Source: Flavobacterium sp. KACC 22763
GTDB taxonomy: Bacteria; Bacteroidota; Bacteroidia; Flavobacteriales; Flavobacteriaceae
DNA: 64,000 bases
Direction of reading: 5' to 3'
Assembly (NCBI RefSeq): GCF_028736155.1
Contig: NZ_CP117879.1
Span: forward strand, 1,302,001 to 1,366,000
Shown: positions 9,633-16,485 of the stretch, one piece after another
Layout: the number at the start of each line of letters is the position of its first letter
Position numbering within the stretch: the stretch's first letter is position 1
Notes under the pieces: generated by a model
The model's database searches: none
What the model was told of the DNA's origin: nothing
The model's input: only the letters and a program-made list of their open reading frames with translations
Position numbers and translations under genes: made by a program

Positions 9633-9836
9633 ATAAGTGATAATTTATTTTTAAAGTATCGAATGTAAAAATAGTAAAATAAAGTCTTACAATGAAAGTA
9701 TCTTTAGCAGAAACTAATTATTTTAAAGAAATGTTAAAAGATAATAGCAATAAGACTTTAAAAAGAATTTATGTTTTCAAAATTTGAATATTTCTGATTT
9801 TGAAAAAAGACATTTCATTTATTAAAAACTAAATGC

Positions 9837-10318
9837 CCAAAAACATGCTTGATGATTTTGCGATATTTGAAAATATTTTTTTTTAAAAATTATATAGCGC
9901 AATTATAATCGATTTCAATTTAGTGAAAAAATGGCTAAGTTGATGCATAAGTTCCTAAATCAAACAGCTTGAATTTTTAATATTTGAAAAAAAGATAATT
10001 TTAAAATCATACAGCGCATTTATGATCAATTTGAGTTTTGAATAAAAATATTCTAATTGATGATGTATGCATAAATCAAGTCTGTCAATTTTTCAATATT
10101 TGAAAATTTTTTTAAAATTAAAATCGTACAGCGTATTTATACGAGTTTTGAAATTTCCATTTTTTAAAACAAAATTGTTTCGTTATAAAGTATAGAAGTA
10201 AGGAAGCTAAATTTCCAATATTTAGAAACATTTTCATTTTAATATCATACAGAAGATTTATAAGGTAGTTTCTCAAATTTTCTATTTTACATAATATAAA
10301 TTATAGTTCACAATATAT
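9837..10318. repeat. four degenerate tandem copies of a ~117-126 bp unit in an 856-base gene-free gap
   Basis: Units run roughly 9837-9960, 9961-10076, 10077-10202 and 10203-10318. Each contains a core like AATATTTGAAAA, then about 25 bases on AATCATACAGCGCATTTAT, then a TTTGAGTTTTGAA-like stretch; the first two also share GCATAA plus AAAT at their ends. The ACAGCG cores fall at about 9896, 10013, 10130 and 10251, spacing 117, 117 and 121. A partial extra copy may precede at about 9770. No ORF runs through the array. The rest of the 9633-10488 gap is AT-rich with no recognisable gene. Confidence 0.75.
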
Positions 10319-10452
10319 ACACTTTAAAACTTCTAATTTATTGATTTTTAAAGCTTTGTTTGTTTTCTCAGTCATTTGACTTTGCTTTTGTAATGTTAGA
10401 CACTTTCACTGAATTATGCAAGTATTTATAAAAGAAAAATTTGAACATAAAA

Positions 10453-10474
10453 AAACCCCGATATTTTGGGGTTT
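10453..10474 (-). terminator. terminator for the 86-aa gene
   Basis: AAACCCC (10453-10459) and GGGGTTT (10468-10474) with an 8-base loop; the preceding A-run on the plus strand is the U-run for the minus-strand transcript. Confidence 0.8.
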
Positions 10475-10488
10475 AATTATTTGAACTA

Positions 10489-10749
10489 TTATTCTATTTC
10501 TTTCCAAAATAACGTGTATCTATTATTTGATGAATATTGTTTAGCAATTTCATCATCGAAGTTTTTATTTTCAAAATCTTGTTGATATTGTAGCAATTCA
10601 CTAACTATTGCAGGAACTATATAAATTCCTTGTATCTTATTTCTTTTGCTATATTGTATACCGTATTTTTCTACTAATCTATGTCTTTCCTGTTGAGCGT
10701 ATTCAAAAGTAACACTTTTTAAATGATCTAAATTTTCTGTAATTTCCAT
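10489..10749 (-). CDS. hypothetical protein, 86 aa
   Basis: 86 residues, charged and mostly helical by composition (EYAQQERHRLVEKYGIQYSKR), no signal peptide or membrane segment. I do not recognise a family. It follows the 170-codon exported-protein ORF by 28 bases on the same strand and has its own terminator, so it is probably a real, co-transcribed gene. Function unknown. Confidence 0.55.
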   Translation of the reverse strand: MEITENLDHLKSVTFEYAQQERHRLVEKYGIQYSKRNKIQGIYIVPAIVSELLQYQQDFENKNFDDEIAKQYSSNNRYTLFWKEIE

Positions 10750-10776
10750 ATTTTCTATTAACTTTTAGATTAACAA

Positions 10777-11238
10777 TTAATTCAAACTTTTATAGGGATT
10801 TTCGTTAAAAACTTCTTTACCGTTCTTAAATAATTGAAAAAAATTCTTGCTCTTTCCTTTTGTTGCAATATCAACTTTATATACGTCATTTCCAACAACA
10901 TAAATTGAACCTCTAAATACCGCGTTTCCATTTCCTGCTCCATAGTCAAATTCATAATCTAATCTTGTATTATCAGATTGCACAGTTATTACATAATCAT
11001 CACATTGATTTGGTGCTGTTGGATATTCCAAATAGCTTTCAGCAATATTCTTTTCCTCATCATATATATTAATAATATTTTTTGGAATAGAAAATTCAGG
11101 ATAATATTTGTTGACTAATTTAATAAATGATAATTGCTCACTAGTTAATTTTTCGGGAACAGACCTTGTAAATTTCTTTTCCTGAGAATGAACTGAAATT
11201 GCAATCGTTAAAAAAAATAAAAGAGTAATTTTTTTCAT
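10777..11238 (-). CDS. small secreted protein, paralogue of the protein at 18968-19384
   Basis: The reading frame opens further upstream with a TTG, but the ATG at 11238 starts a good signal peptide (MKKITLLFFLTIAISVHSQ) and is preferred, giving 153 residues. The segment LVNKYYPEFSIPKNIINIYD aligns with KVNQYYPDITLSKSVTNFYA in the 138-aa protein at 18968-19384, so the two are diverged paralogues lying either side of the phage-like cassette. Predicted periplasmic, beta-rich, function unknown. Confidence 0.75.
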   Translation of the reverse strand: MKKITLLFFLTIAISVHSQEKKFTRSVPEKLTSEQLSFIKLVNKYYPEFSIPKNIINIYDEEKNIAESYLEYPTAPNQCDDYVITVQSDNTRLDYEFDYGAGNGNAVFRGSIYVVGNDVYKVDIATKGKSKNFFQLFKNGKEVFNENPYKSLN

Positions 11239-11371
11239 GGTATTTTGATTAAGATTAAACGTGTTAAAAGTTTTCAAATATAATGCCAATAATTTTAATT
11301 ATACTTTGTGCAGTGCTATAAAAGAATAAATAATTATATTAGTTTGAATAAATAAATTTTATTAAAACATT

Positions 11372-11830
11372 ATGAATGACAATCAATTTAAAGATTTAGA
11401 CAAAATTTTAAAATATCTTTTGCATTACCATGGTCAAGATGTAAAAGTAAAGGAACTTATGGCAAATGTTTTTAATACTAATTCTGAAATAGATGAAACT
11501 AAAGATGTAACAGAGTATATGGCGCATGGTCTAAAAGCTTTAAATAAATCAGATTATATAAAAAGCCTATTAAAATACCTTGAGAATGAAAGTTTAATAG
11601 AATCCAATACTACAAAAGATCCAGATTATAATACGGTAAAAATTACTACAGTTGGGATCATTAAAATAACAACTAATGGTTTTTATAAAGCGCATGTTAT
11701 AAACAAATTTGAAATTTTTACAAAAATTGTAACTCCAATATTAGCGGTATTAGGATTTATACTTTCTGTAGTTAATTTTTTTTTTCCTAATTGTGGTAAA
11801 GCTATATTAGAATTTATTTTCTGTAATTAA
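11372..11830 (+). CDS. hypothetical protein with C-terminal membrane helix
   Basis: 152 residues. Residues 1-100 look like a helical/winged-helix-like soluble region (DLDKILKYLLHYHGQDVKVK; KITTVGIIKITTNG). Residues about 118-138 (IVTPILAVLGFILSVVNFFF) form one transmembrane helix. It is convergent with the phage-like cassette and shares its terminator hairpin. It could be the outermost cassette gene (for example an immunity or exclusion function) or a host gene. I do not recognise the family. Confidence 0.6.
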   Translation: MNDNQFKDLDKILKYLLHYHGQDVKVKELMANVFNTNSEIDETKDVTEYMAHGLKALNKSDYIKSLLKYLENESLIESNTTKDPDYNTVKITTVGIIKITTNGFYKAHVINKFEIFTKIVTPILAVLGFILSVVNFFFPNCGKAILEFIFCN

Positions 11831-11854
11831 TTTATTTTTTCGTAATTATAGTAA

Positions 11855-11886
11855 ATAAGCCTTTGTAAATCAATACAAAGGCTTAT
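11855..11886. terminator. perfect 13-bp hairpin at the cassette's left end
   Basis: ATAAGCCTTTGTA (11855-11867) and TACAAAGGCTTAT (11874-11886) with a 6-base loop. It lies over the stop codon of the last cassette gene (11870-11872) and just after the convergent 152-aa gene. The U-run is poor on both sides. A bidirectional terminator is the simplest reading. Its arm-6-arm geometry also resembles a Xer/dif-type site, but the arm sequence does not match the canonical dif arms I know. Confidence 0.65.
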
Positions 11887-12094
11887 CTTTAATAAATTCA
11901 TCAAAGTATTGTCTAGACAAGTACCTACCTGTTTTTCGATGATACACATTAATATAATGGTAGTCAAAACCAACTTTTCTAAGCCAGTTATGTAAATAAA
12001 ATATTGATTTGCAGTATTCTATTTTTATAGGAGCTACATTTTTATCTTTATGAAAAACTGTACAGCTGTAAGGTGTTGGCGTAGTATTAGCCAT
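11870..12094 (-). CDS. element late gene, 74-aa unknown
   Basis: 74 residues, last gene of the cassette. Contains YSCTVFHKDKNVAPIKIEYC and many aromatic and basic residues (YHYINVYHRKTGRYLSRQYF); no membrane segment. Its ATG overlaps the stop of the 284-aa gene by 8 bases (ATGGCTAA), indicating translational coupling. Unknown function; DNA-binding or a virion accessory role are both possible. Confidence 0.6.
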   Translation of the reverse strand: MANTTPTPYSCTVFHKDKNVAPIKIEYCKSIFYLHNWLRKVGFDYHYINVYHRKTGRYLSRQYFDEFIKDKPLY

Positions 12095-12941
12095 AAACTT
12101 TACTTATTTGAACTTCTACATCTTGAAGTAAGTTTTTGATTTTGAAACCACCGTTAACGCAAACAAATGTAGAAATATCGAACTCACCTTTTTTAATAAT
12201 ACTTGTACCGTTTTCGATATAATTGACCAAAAGCCAAAATTCATTAGTTCTAATATCTGTAAAAATCCAAATCTGTAAACCGTAAGGATATGCAGTTTTT
12301 GAAGTTGTCAATTTTACATAATAATCGCCGAATTGAACTATACTGCCGTTGTTTTGAACTGGAAAAGATGTTACTAGATCATAACCATTTTTGATATAAT
12401 TCGGGTTTTCACCTTGAAATTCTAAATTATCTACGTGGGTAGAATTTCTATATGTGTCAATTCCAAGAGTATAAAATTTATTATCTCCTTGAATAGTTCC
12501 AAATCTTAAAAAAGAATAAACTCTAGTATCTACTTGATAGCCTGACCCCTGTGAAAACCTGCCATCTATACGAAATTGTGGTAAATCATACTCTTTTAGA
12601 TATCTAAGAGGTTTTTTCTGAAAATCATTAAAGTTTGAAATTTCTAATGCTGAGCCATTACTATAAGGAACACTTAGATATATTTCTGTATAAGCTAATG
12701 CAAAATGATTTTCGGGGATTACATTCAAGTCTATATTGCTTAAATCGTTAATTACTGCAAGCATTGGTAAACTATCGTAATTGTTAAATTGAACACCTGT
12801 AACTCTTTTATTATCAACATATAATGCCAGTATAAAAAATGGTGTTTGAATTTCTTTTACAGCATATCCCTGTTCATAGTCGAAAGGAATTTCTTTAACC
12901 TTAACTGCGTAGGTATCATCTATGTATTGTATGTAATTCAT
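12087..12941 (-). CDS. element late gene, 284-aa beta-rich protein (receptor-binding/spike candidate)
   Basis: 284 residues, no signal peptide or membrane segment, rich in Tyr, Asn, Thr and Ser with alternating hydrophobic pattern (FFILALYVDNKRVTGVQFNN; LQIWIFTDIRTNEFWLLVNY), suggesting mostly beta strands. It follows the 169-aa membrane protein by 4 bases and overlaps the last gene. Its size, position at the late end and composition fit a surface or host-recognition protein, but no family motif is recognised. A second capsid-type protein is the alternative. Confidence 0.6.
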   Translation of the reverse strand: MNYIQYIDDTYAVKVKEIPFDYEQGYAVKEIQTPFFILALYVDNKRVTGVQFNNYDSLPMLAVINDLSNIDLNVIPENHFALAYTEIYLSVPYSNGSALEISNFNDFQKKPLRYLKEYDLPQFRIDGRFSQGSGYQVDTRVYSFLRFGTIQGDNKFYTLGIDTYRNSTHVDNLEFQGENPNYIKNGYDLVTSFPVQNNGSIVQFGDYYVKLTTSKTAYPYGLQIWIFTDIRTNEFWLLVNYIENGTSIIKKGEFDISTFVCVNGGFKIKNLLQDVEVQISKVYG

Positions 12942-12945
12942 TTTT

Positions 12946-13455
12946 TTAAAATAAGGTTAGTTTTTTCTTGTATTCTGAATCAAGTAATTCACGAACATCT
13001 TTTCTTAAATCTCTACGAGTAAATAAGTAGTAGCATCTGGAAACAAGTTCTACGGTTGCAGGCTGTTTAATTCTTGCAAGTTGTTGATATGCTTCTGAAT
13101 CATTTTCAGTCCATCCTTTAGGATTTAATTTGTCCCAAAAACTTGAATCGCCAGTTTGGATATGTGTACCAAATGCTACTGCAATGCTTCTAGCTATATC
13201 ATGAACTTCTGTTCGAGTAGTAATTTTTAATAACGCTTCTTGAAGTGTTACAGGATTTTCAGCAATTACTCTTGTCATTGCTTTTTCATTATCAGCATCA
13301 TTTAAAGCGTAGTTTGCTTTTTGATCGTCTATGTACCTTTTAATAAAAGGATAACCGAAAATAATTGCCAAAACGATGATCCAGTATCTTTCTAAGAAGT
13401 CTAAAAGCCAAACTTTTGGGGCTTGGCTTTCAGAGGTTTTAGGAGTTCTATTCAT
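12946..13455 (-). CDS. element membrane protein, 169 aa
   Basis: 169 residues with one N-terminal transmembrane helix (LERYWIIVLAIIFGYPFI, about 21-38) and a soluble, mainly helical C-terminal part (ITTRTEVHDIARSIAVAFGT). Likely anchored with the bulk outside or inside the particle membrane or host inner membrane. Its ATG overlaps the stop of the preceding 35-aa gene (TAATG). Family not recognised. Confidence 0.6.
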   Translation of the reverse strand: MNRTPKTSESQAPKVWLLDFLERYWIIVLAIIFGYPFIKRYIDDQKANYALNDADNEKAMTRVIAENPVTLQEALLKITTRTEVHDIARSIAVAFGTHIQTGDSSFWDKLNPKGWTENDSEAYQQLARIKQPATVELVSRCYYLFTRRDLRKDVRELLDSEYKKKLTLF

Positions 13456-13562
13456 TACTTCTTTTTTAGAAGTCTAAAGCCGATAAATACAACAATTGCA
13501 CCACCAACGATAAGAACTAATTTTTTGTTATTTGCGTAGAAATCTTTTACTTTTTGTAACAT
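13455..13562 (-). CDS. 35-aa single-helix membrane microprotein
   Basis: ATG at 13562, stop at 13455-13457: MLQKVKDFYANNKK, then a transmembrane helix LVLIVGGAIVVFIGF, then basic end RLLKKK. The layout (amphipathic start, one helix, Lys/Arg tail) resembles small coat or membrane proteins of filamentous and membrane-containing phages, but without a signal peptide. The stop overlaps the next start as TAATG, good evidence that it is translated. Confidence 0.6.
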   Translation of the reverse strand: MLQKVKDFYANNKKLVLIVGGAIVVFIGFRLLKKK

Positions 13563-13607
13563 AATAATATTTTTAAATTGTTAATTATCTTCTTGTTTTT
13601 CGTTTGT

Positions 13608-14162
13608 TTAGACTGTAACGATAACGGTTAAAACAGTATAAAAAAAAAGCAGTACGGGAATAATCAAATAATTGAATTTGAATCTTCGCTTAGTTGTCAC
13701 AGTAACACCTTTTAAATTAATGTCACCTAAAATGTCAATAGCATCGTCAATGTCCGAATCATAGATTAAATCAGCATATTCTTTACCGTTTTCATATTCC
13801 ATAATTGCACGGGCAATTGATATAAGAAATAATGAATCAACATTTTGAATTTTTTCATCTTTGCCAATTCCAGTTTTTTTTGAGATAAAATCAATATATA
13901 ACGCAGTATTGTTCTCAATAACTGGTGCATACTCTGAAATTAAAAGACGAATTGTGTTTTTACCTTTTGAAATGTCATTTATAATGTCTTTCAACATGGC
14001 TCTGATTCCGTACTTTAATTCTTTAAACTGCTCAAAATGACCATCGGTATTTTTAGATTTTTCAATCTTTCCTTGCCAAGCAGATGGAGTTATGATAAGA
14101 TTACCCGGATTATTATTTCTTAAACCACGAGATAAATTTTTTTGACCTAAAAAACTACGCAT
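13608..14162 (-). CDS. membrane-anchored peptidoglycan-processing virion protein
   Basis: 184 residues. The N-terminal half has LSRGLRNNNPGNLIITPSAW followed by FEQFKELKYGIRAM and SEYAPVIENNTALYIDFISK. This is the RG(I/L)RNNNPGN...W / GIRA / ENNT..Y pattern of a lysozyme-fold domain found in phage virion lytic proteins. The C-terminus (about 163-183, FNYLIIPVLLFFYTVLTVIV) is a transmembrane helix, so the enzyme is tethered to a membrane. This suits delivery through, or exit across, the cell wall. Its ATG overlaps the stop of the 56-aa gene by 8 bases (ATGCGTAG). Confidence 0.75.
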   Translation of the reverse strand: MRSFLGQKNLSRGLRNNNPGNLIITPSAWQGKIEKSKNTDGHFEQFKELKYGIRAMLKDIINDISKGKNTIRLLISEYAPVIENNTALYIDFISKKTGIGKDEKIQNVDSLFLISIARAIMEYENGKEYADLIYDSDIDDAIDILGDINLKGVTVTTKRRFKFNYLIIPVLLFFYTVLTVIVTV

Positions 14163-14325
14163 CTGATTCTTCTTTTAATTGTTTAGTATCATTTTTATCG
14201 CCTGATAAATCAAGTTTTTGCAATTCATCATAAACGACTTGAACACCTTTAATAATTGCCATAACTACAGCTGAGTATTTAACAATTATCCCAATAACCG
14301 AAATAACACCTTTTAATTTATTCAT
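14155..14325 (-). CDS. 56-aa membrane-associated small protein
   Basis: MNKLKGVISVIGIIVKYSAV starts a long hydrophobic helix (about 5-30), followed by an acidic soluble tail (YDELQKLDLSGDKND...). ATG at 14325 overlaps the end of the 41-aa gene by 8 bases, and its own end overlaps the lytic gene. Probably a small virion or lysis (holin-like) membrane protein; this is inferred from topology only. Confidence 0.55.
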   Translation of the reverse strand: MNKLKGVISVIGIIVKYSAVVMAIIKGVQVVYDELQKLDLSGDKNDTKQLKEESDA

Positions 14326-14443
14326 TGTTTTGAATGTTTTTAATGATTTTCTTTTGTTCCTTTTTTCTCTCTAAATGCTCTTTAAGCATATCTACCCCCT
14401 CATGAAGTATCAGGGGTAGAAACTTTAATAAAAACCTGAACAT
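14318..14443 (-). CDS. 41-aa small basic protein
   Basis: ATG at 14443 to TAA at 14318-14320: a hydrophobic start MFRFLLKFLPLILHEGVDML and a strongly charged helix (KEHLERKKEQKKIIKN). It begins 3 bases after the stop of the 139-aa gene and overlaps the next start (ATGAATAA). The packing supports translation; the role is unknown. Confidence 0.5.
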   Translation of the reverse strand: MFRFLLKFLPLILHEGVDMLKEHLERKKEQKKIIKNIQNNE

Positions 14444-14446
14444 CTT

Positions 14447-14866
14447 TTATTTGCTTAAAAAAGTTCCAGCGTATCCGCCATTTTTTGCTTTTGGGTTAAT
14501 GACAAATGCCATTGAATCAACAACTACTTTACCAGTACTTTTTTGCATTGTTCCCCAATGAAAAGCCTGAGAACCCGTTTTAGTATTTGTAAATGTCACA
14601 GCTACAGAGCCAAACCAACCTTTTTCAGATAATTGACTTTTTGAGGTTGTTACAGCTTTTATACTGATTAATTCTCGATTTGAAACTTTCCAACCAGTAG
14701 TTAGATACTGTTCTTGTCCAGCATTAGCACCACTTTGTGGAGTGTATTTGGTGAATTTTGCGCCTGATTTTTTAGTTTTAGGTTTCTGCTGTCTTTGATA
14801 ACCGTTGTTGTTACTGTAACGATTACTGCTATAACCTCTATTTTGATAGCTATTATTATAAGCCAT
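14447..14866 (-). CDS. element protein, 139 aa, Asn/Tyr/Arg-rich N-terminus (ssDNA-binding candidate)
   Basis: 139 residues. The first 35 are low-complexity (NNSYQNRGYSSNRYSNNNGY...QKPKTKKSG), basic and aromatic, a composition common in nucleic-acid-binding tails. The rest is a compact beta-type domain (YLTTGWKVSNRELISIKAVT; GWFGSVAVTFTNTKTGSQAF) ending GYAGTFLSK. No membrane segment. Either an ssDNA-binding protein or a genome-associated virion protein would fit; no family is recognised. Confidence 0.6.
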   Translation of the reverse strand: MAYNNSYQNRGYSSNRYSNNNGYQRQQKPKTKKSGAKFTKYTPQSGANAGQEQYLTTGWKVSNRELISIKAVTTSKSQLSEKGWFGSVAVTFTNTKTGSQAFHWGTMQKSTGKVVVDSMAFVINPKAKNGGYAGTFLSK

Positions 14867-14919
14867 AAAGTATATTTTTAATGATTAAAATTATTTCTGA
14901 AATTTTCTTTAGGATAATC

Positions 14920-14962
14920 ACTATCGAATCGACTATAAAAACTATTAAGTAAATCCGATAGT
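14920..14962. other. inverted repeat inside the element between two genes
   Basis: ACTATCG (14920-14926) and CGATAGT (14956-14962) are 29 bases apart in the 104-base gap between the 167-aa and 139-aa genes, the second largest gap inside the cassette. It could be an mRNA hairpin, a packaging signal or a single-strand origin; the sequence alone does not decide. Confidence 0.4.
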
Positions 14963-14970
14963 AATTTCTT

Positions 14971-15474
14971 TTACCTTCTTGCACGTCTGGTACCTGTTTT
15001 TTTCTGACCGAAAACTTTCCACAGGATAAAAGCAAGTACTACCGCTCCTACTCCTGCAATCCATTTCCAATGTTTTTTAAACCAACCTGAAATTGTCATG
15101 TCAACAACGCTAACACCAACATTTGCAACGCCAGTTTTTAAACCTTGATCGAGGCCATTATAAGCACCCTCTACCACAGATTTACCAAATAAATTTGCTC
15201 CTGCTCCTGCGACAGCTCCAACAGTATTAGCCGTACTTTGTTCTAAAGCTTTTGTTTGAGCATTCCAATAATCTGCTTCCGCTTGTTTACCTTGTGCTTC
15301 TGCTTCTTTAGCCATTTTTTTTGCTTCCACAGCGTCAGTAACCTTTCCGATTACTGTTTGAGCAATTCCACCAACGCCTGGAACAAAACCAACAGCAGTA
15401 GTAGCTACTTTTACCAAGTTTTTAAACGAGACATTTTTTTTAATGGACTGCCCGATTTTTTTAAAGAATCCCAT
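14971..15474 (-). CDS. element Gly/Ala-rich membrane protein, 167 aa
   Basis: Start taken at the ATG at 15474 (MGFFKKIGQSIKKN), one base after the stop of the 244-aa gene; the longer frame uses a TTG inside that gene. Order: basic amphipathic start, hydrophobic Gly-rich segment (VATTAVGFVPGVGGIAQTVI), Ala/Lys/Glu coiled region (VEAKKMAKEAEAQGKQAEAD), Gly/Ala segment, a transmembrane helix (WIAGVGAVVLAFILWKVF) and an Arg-rich tail (KKTGTRRARR). This recalls DNA-pilot or membrane proteins of small phages. Likely part of the virion or genome delivery. Confidence 0.65.
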   Translation of the reverse strand: MGFFKKIGQSIKKNVSFKNLVKVATTAVGFVPGVGGIAQTVIGKVTDAVEAKKMAKEAEAQGKQAEADYWNAQTKALEQSTANTVGAVAGAGANLFGKSVVEGAYNGLDQGLKTGVANVGVSVVDMTISGWFKKHWKWIAGVGAVVLAFILWKVFGQKKTGTRRARR

Positions 15475-15475
15475 A

Positions 15476-16210
15476 TTACTGAACGTTTTTAAGTTGACGA
15501 ACAACAAAATTCACGATTTCACCTTGTGATTTGTTGATTTCGATTGCGTTAACTTCTACGAGTGGTAAAGACAATCTTCCTGAAAGATTTTGAATAACCT
15601 TTCCATCACTTTCGATTGCTTGAATTGGGTCTAAATCACGAGACATTGTAAGCAATTCAAATGGAAGATATTTAACAACCTGACCATTTGAGAAATGATA
15701 AGAAATGTCGCTGATTGTATCGTTTAATGTAACGATTGCTAAATCGAATCCTGAGACATCAACTTTTTTGTTAAACTCTTCAGACCCTACAGTTTTTTGC
15801 TCGAAATGATAAACCAAATTGCTTTGCAAAGGTTCTTCGATACCATACAAATCATAAGTTTCGTCAGTATCTAAATCTTCCAATTGAATTTTGATTGATT
15901 CTTTTTCAGCTAAATAGATAGAACCATTTTCAGATAATTCACAAAGTGCGATTGTGTTACGTGCATAAGATGCGTCAGCTTGACTTTGAATACTTTCATT
16001 ACCGTAAGTACTTGCCAAAATAAAATCTTTCAATTTTACTTTATTTGCCAAAATGACATTTGAGCCGTTACCTCTCTCAATGTAAATTGTAATTTTTTCA
16101 TCTGCCAAAAGACTTGGTTTTAAAGTCAATGCTAAAACGAGGCTTCCAATAGATTTAGTTACTAAAATTTCAGGGCTTTTAGAAACGCCTGTAATCGATG
16201 CAATTTTCAT
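15476..16210 (-). CDS. element 244-aa beta-rich protein, major capsid candidate
   Basis: 244 residues with no membrane segment or signal peptide. It has a strong beta pattern throughout (SIGSLVLALTLKPSLLADEK; ITIYIERGNGSNVILANKVK; IKIQLEDLDTDETYDLYG; DLAIVTLNDTISDISYHFSN), suggesting two similar beta modules of about 120 residues. Size and position just after the replication module fit a single- or double-jelly-roll capsid protein such as those of FLiP- or PM2-like phages. No sequence motif proves it. Preceded by phased TTTCTAT repeats, so it may start the structural transcript. Confidence 0.6.
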   Translation of the reverse strand: MKIASITGVSKSPEILVTKSIGSLVLALTLKPSLLADEKITIYIERGNGSNVILANKVKLKDFILASTYGNESIQSQADASYARNTIALCELSENGSIYLAEKESIKIQLEDLDTDETYDLYGIEEPLQSNLVYHFEQKTVGSEEFNKKVDVSGFDLAIVTLNDTISDISYHFSNGQVVKYLPFELLTMSRDLDPIQAIESDGKVIQNLSGRLSLPLVEVNAIEINKSQGEIVNFVVRQLKNVQ

Positions 16211-16235
16211 AATTTATTTTTTTAATTGTTTAAAT

Positions 16236-16254
16236 TTTACATTGCAAAGATTAC
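16236..16254. promoter_or_regulatory. small inverted repeat upstream of the capsid candidate
   Basis: On the minus strand CATTG and CAATG flank a 9-base centre (CATTGTAATCTTTGCAATG) about 30 bases before the 244-aa start. TAATCTTTG is one base longer than a TAnnTTTG element, so this may be a promoter overlapped by an operator. Weak evidence. Confidence 0.35.
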
Positions 16255-16273
16255 AATGGCTTAATTTTCAGCG

Positions 16274-16310
16274 TTTCTATAATTTTTCATTTGTTTCTAT
16301 CTTTTTCTAT
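16274..16310. promoter_or_regulatory. helically phased TTTCTAT repeats (operator or iterons)
   Basis: On the plus strand TTTCTAT occurs at 16274, 16294 and 16304, and a variant TTTTCAT at 16284. All four starts are exactly 10 bases apart, so they lie on one face of the helix. They sit between the 55-aa HTH-like gene and the capsid candidate. A binding array for the 55-aa protein or for Rep is the natural reading; the protein bound is unknown. Confidence 0.6.
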
Positions 16311-16314
16311 TTTT

Positions 16315-16482
16315 TTACAAAATACCATACTGTATAAGATCAGAAATGGTCAAATATTTACGTTTCAATTGTAATGAATCGATAATAGTTTGATATTCTT
16401 TTCTTGCAGTTGGATAGCTTACTTCGAGAATGTACATTAACTGAGTTTTAGAAACTTTTTGGCTTGTATTATTTGTTTTCAT
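16315..16482 (-). CDS. 55-aa small DNA-binding-like protein (HTH candidate)
   Basis: ATG at 16482, stop at 16315-16317. Sequence features: polar start MKTNNTSQKVSKTQLMYILE, then VSYPTARKEYQTIIDSL, a helix-turn-helix-like stretch with a -xSYPTARKEY- recognition-helix look, ending YLTISDLIQYGIL. It begins 3 bases after the rep stop and is immediately followed by phased TTTCTAT repeats, which suggests it regulates the late genes. The HTH call is by eye. Confidence 0.6.
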   Translation of the reverse strand: MKTNNTSQKVSKTQLMYILEVSYPTARKEYQTIIDSLQLKRKYLTISDLIQYGIL

Positions 16483-16485
16483 GGC

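Noticed and set aside
9837..10318. CRISPR array
   Set aside because: The units are long (117-126 bases), degenerate and without unique spacers between identical repeats; no cas genes in the window.
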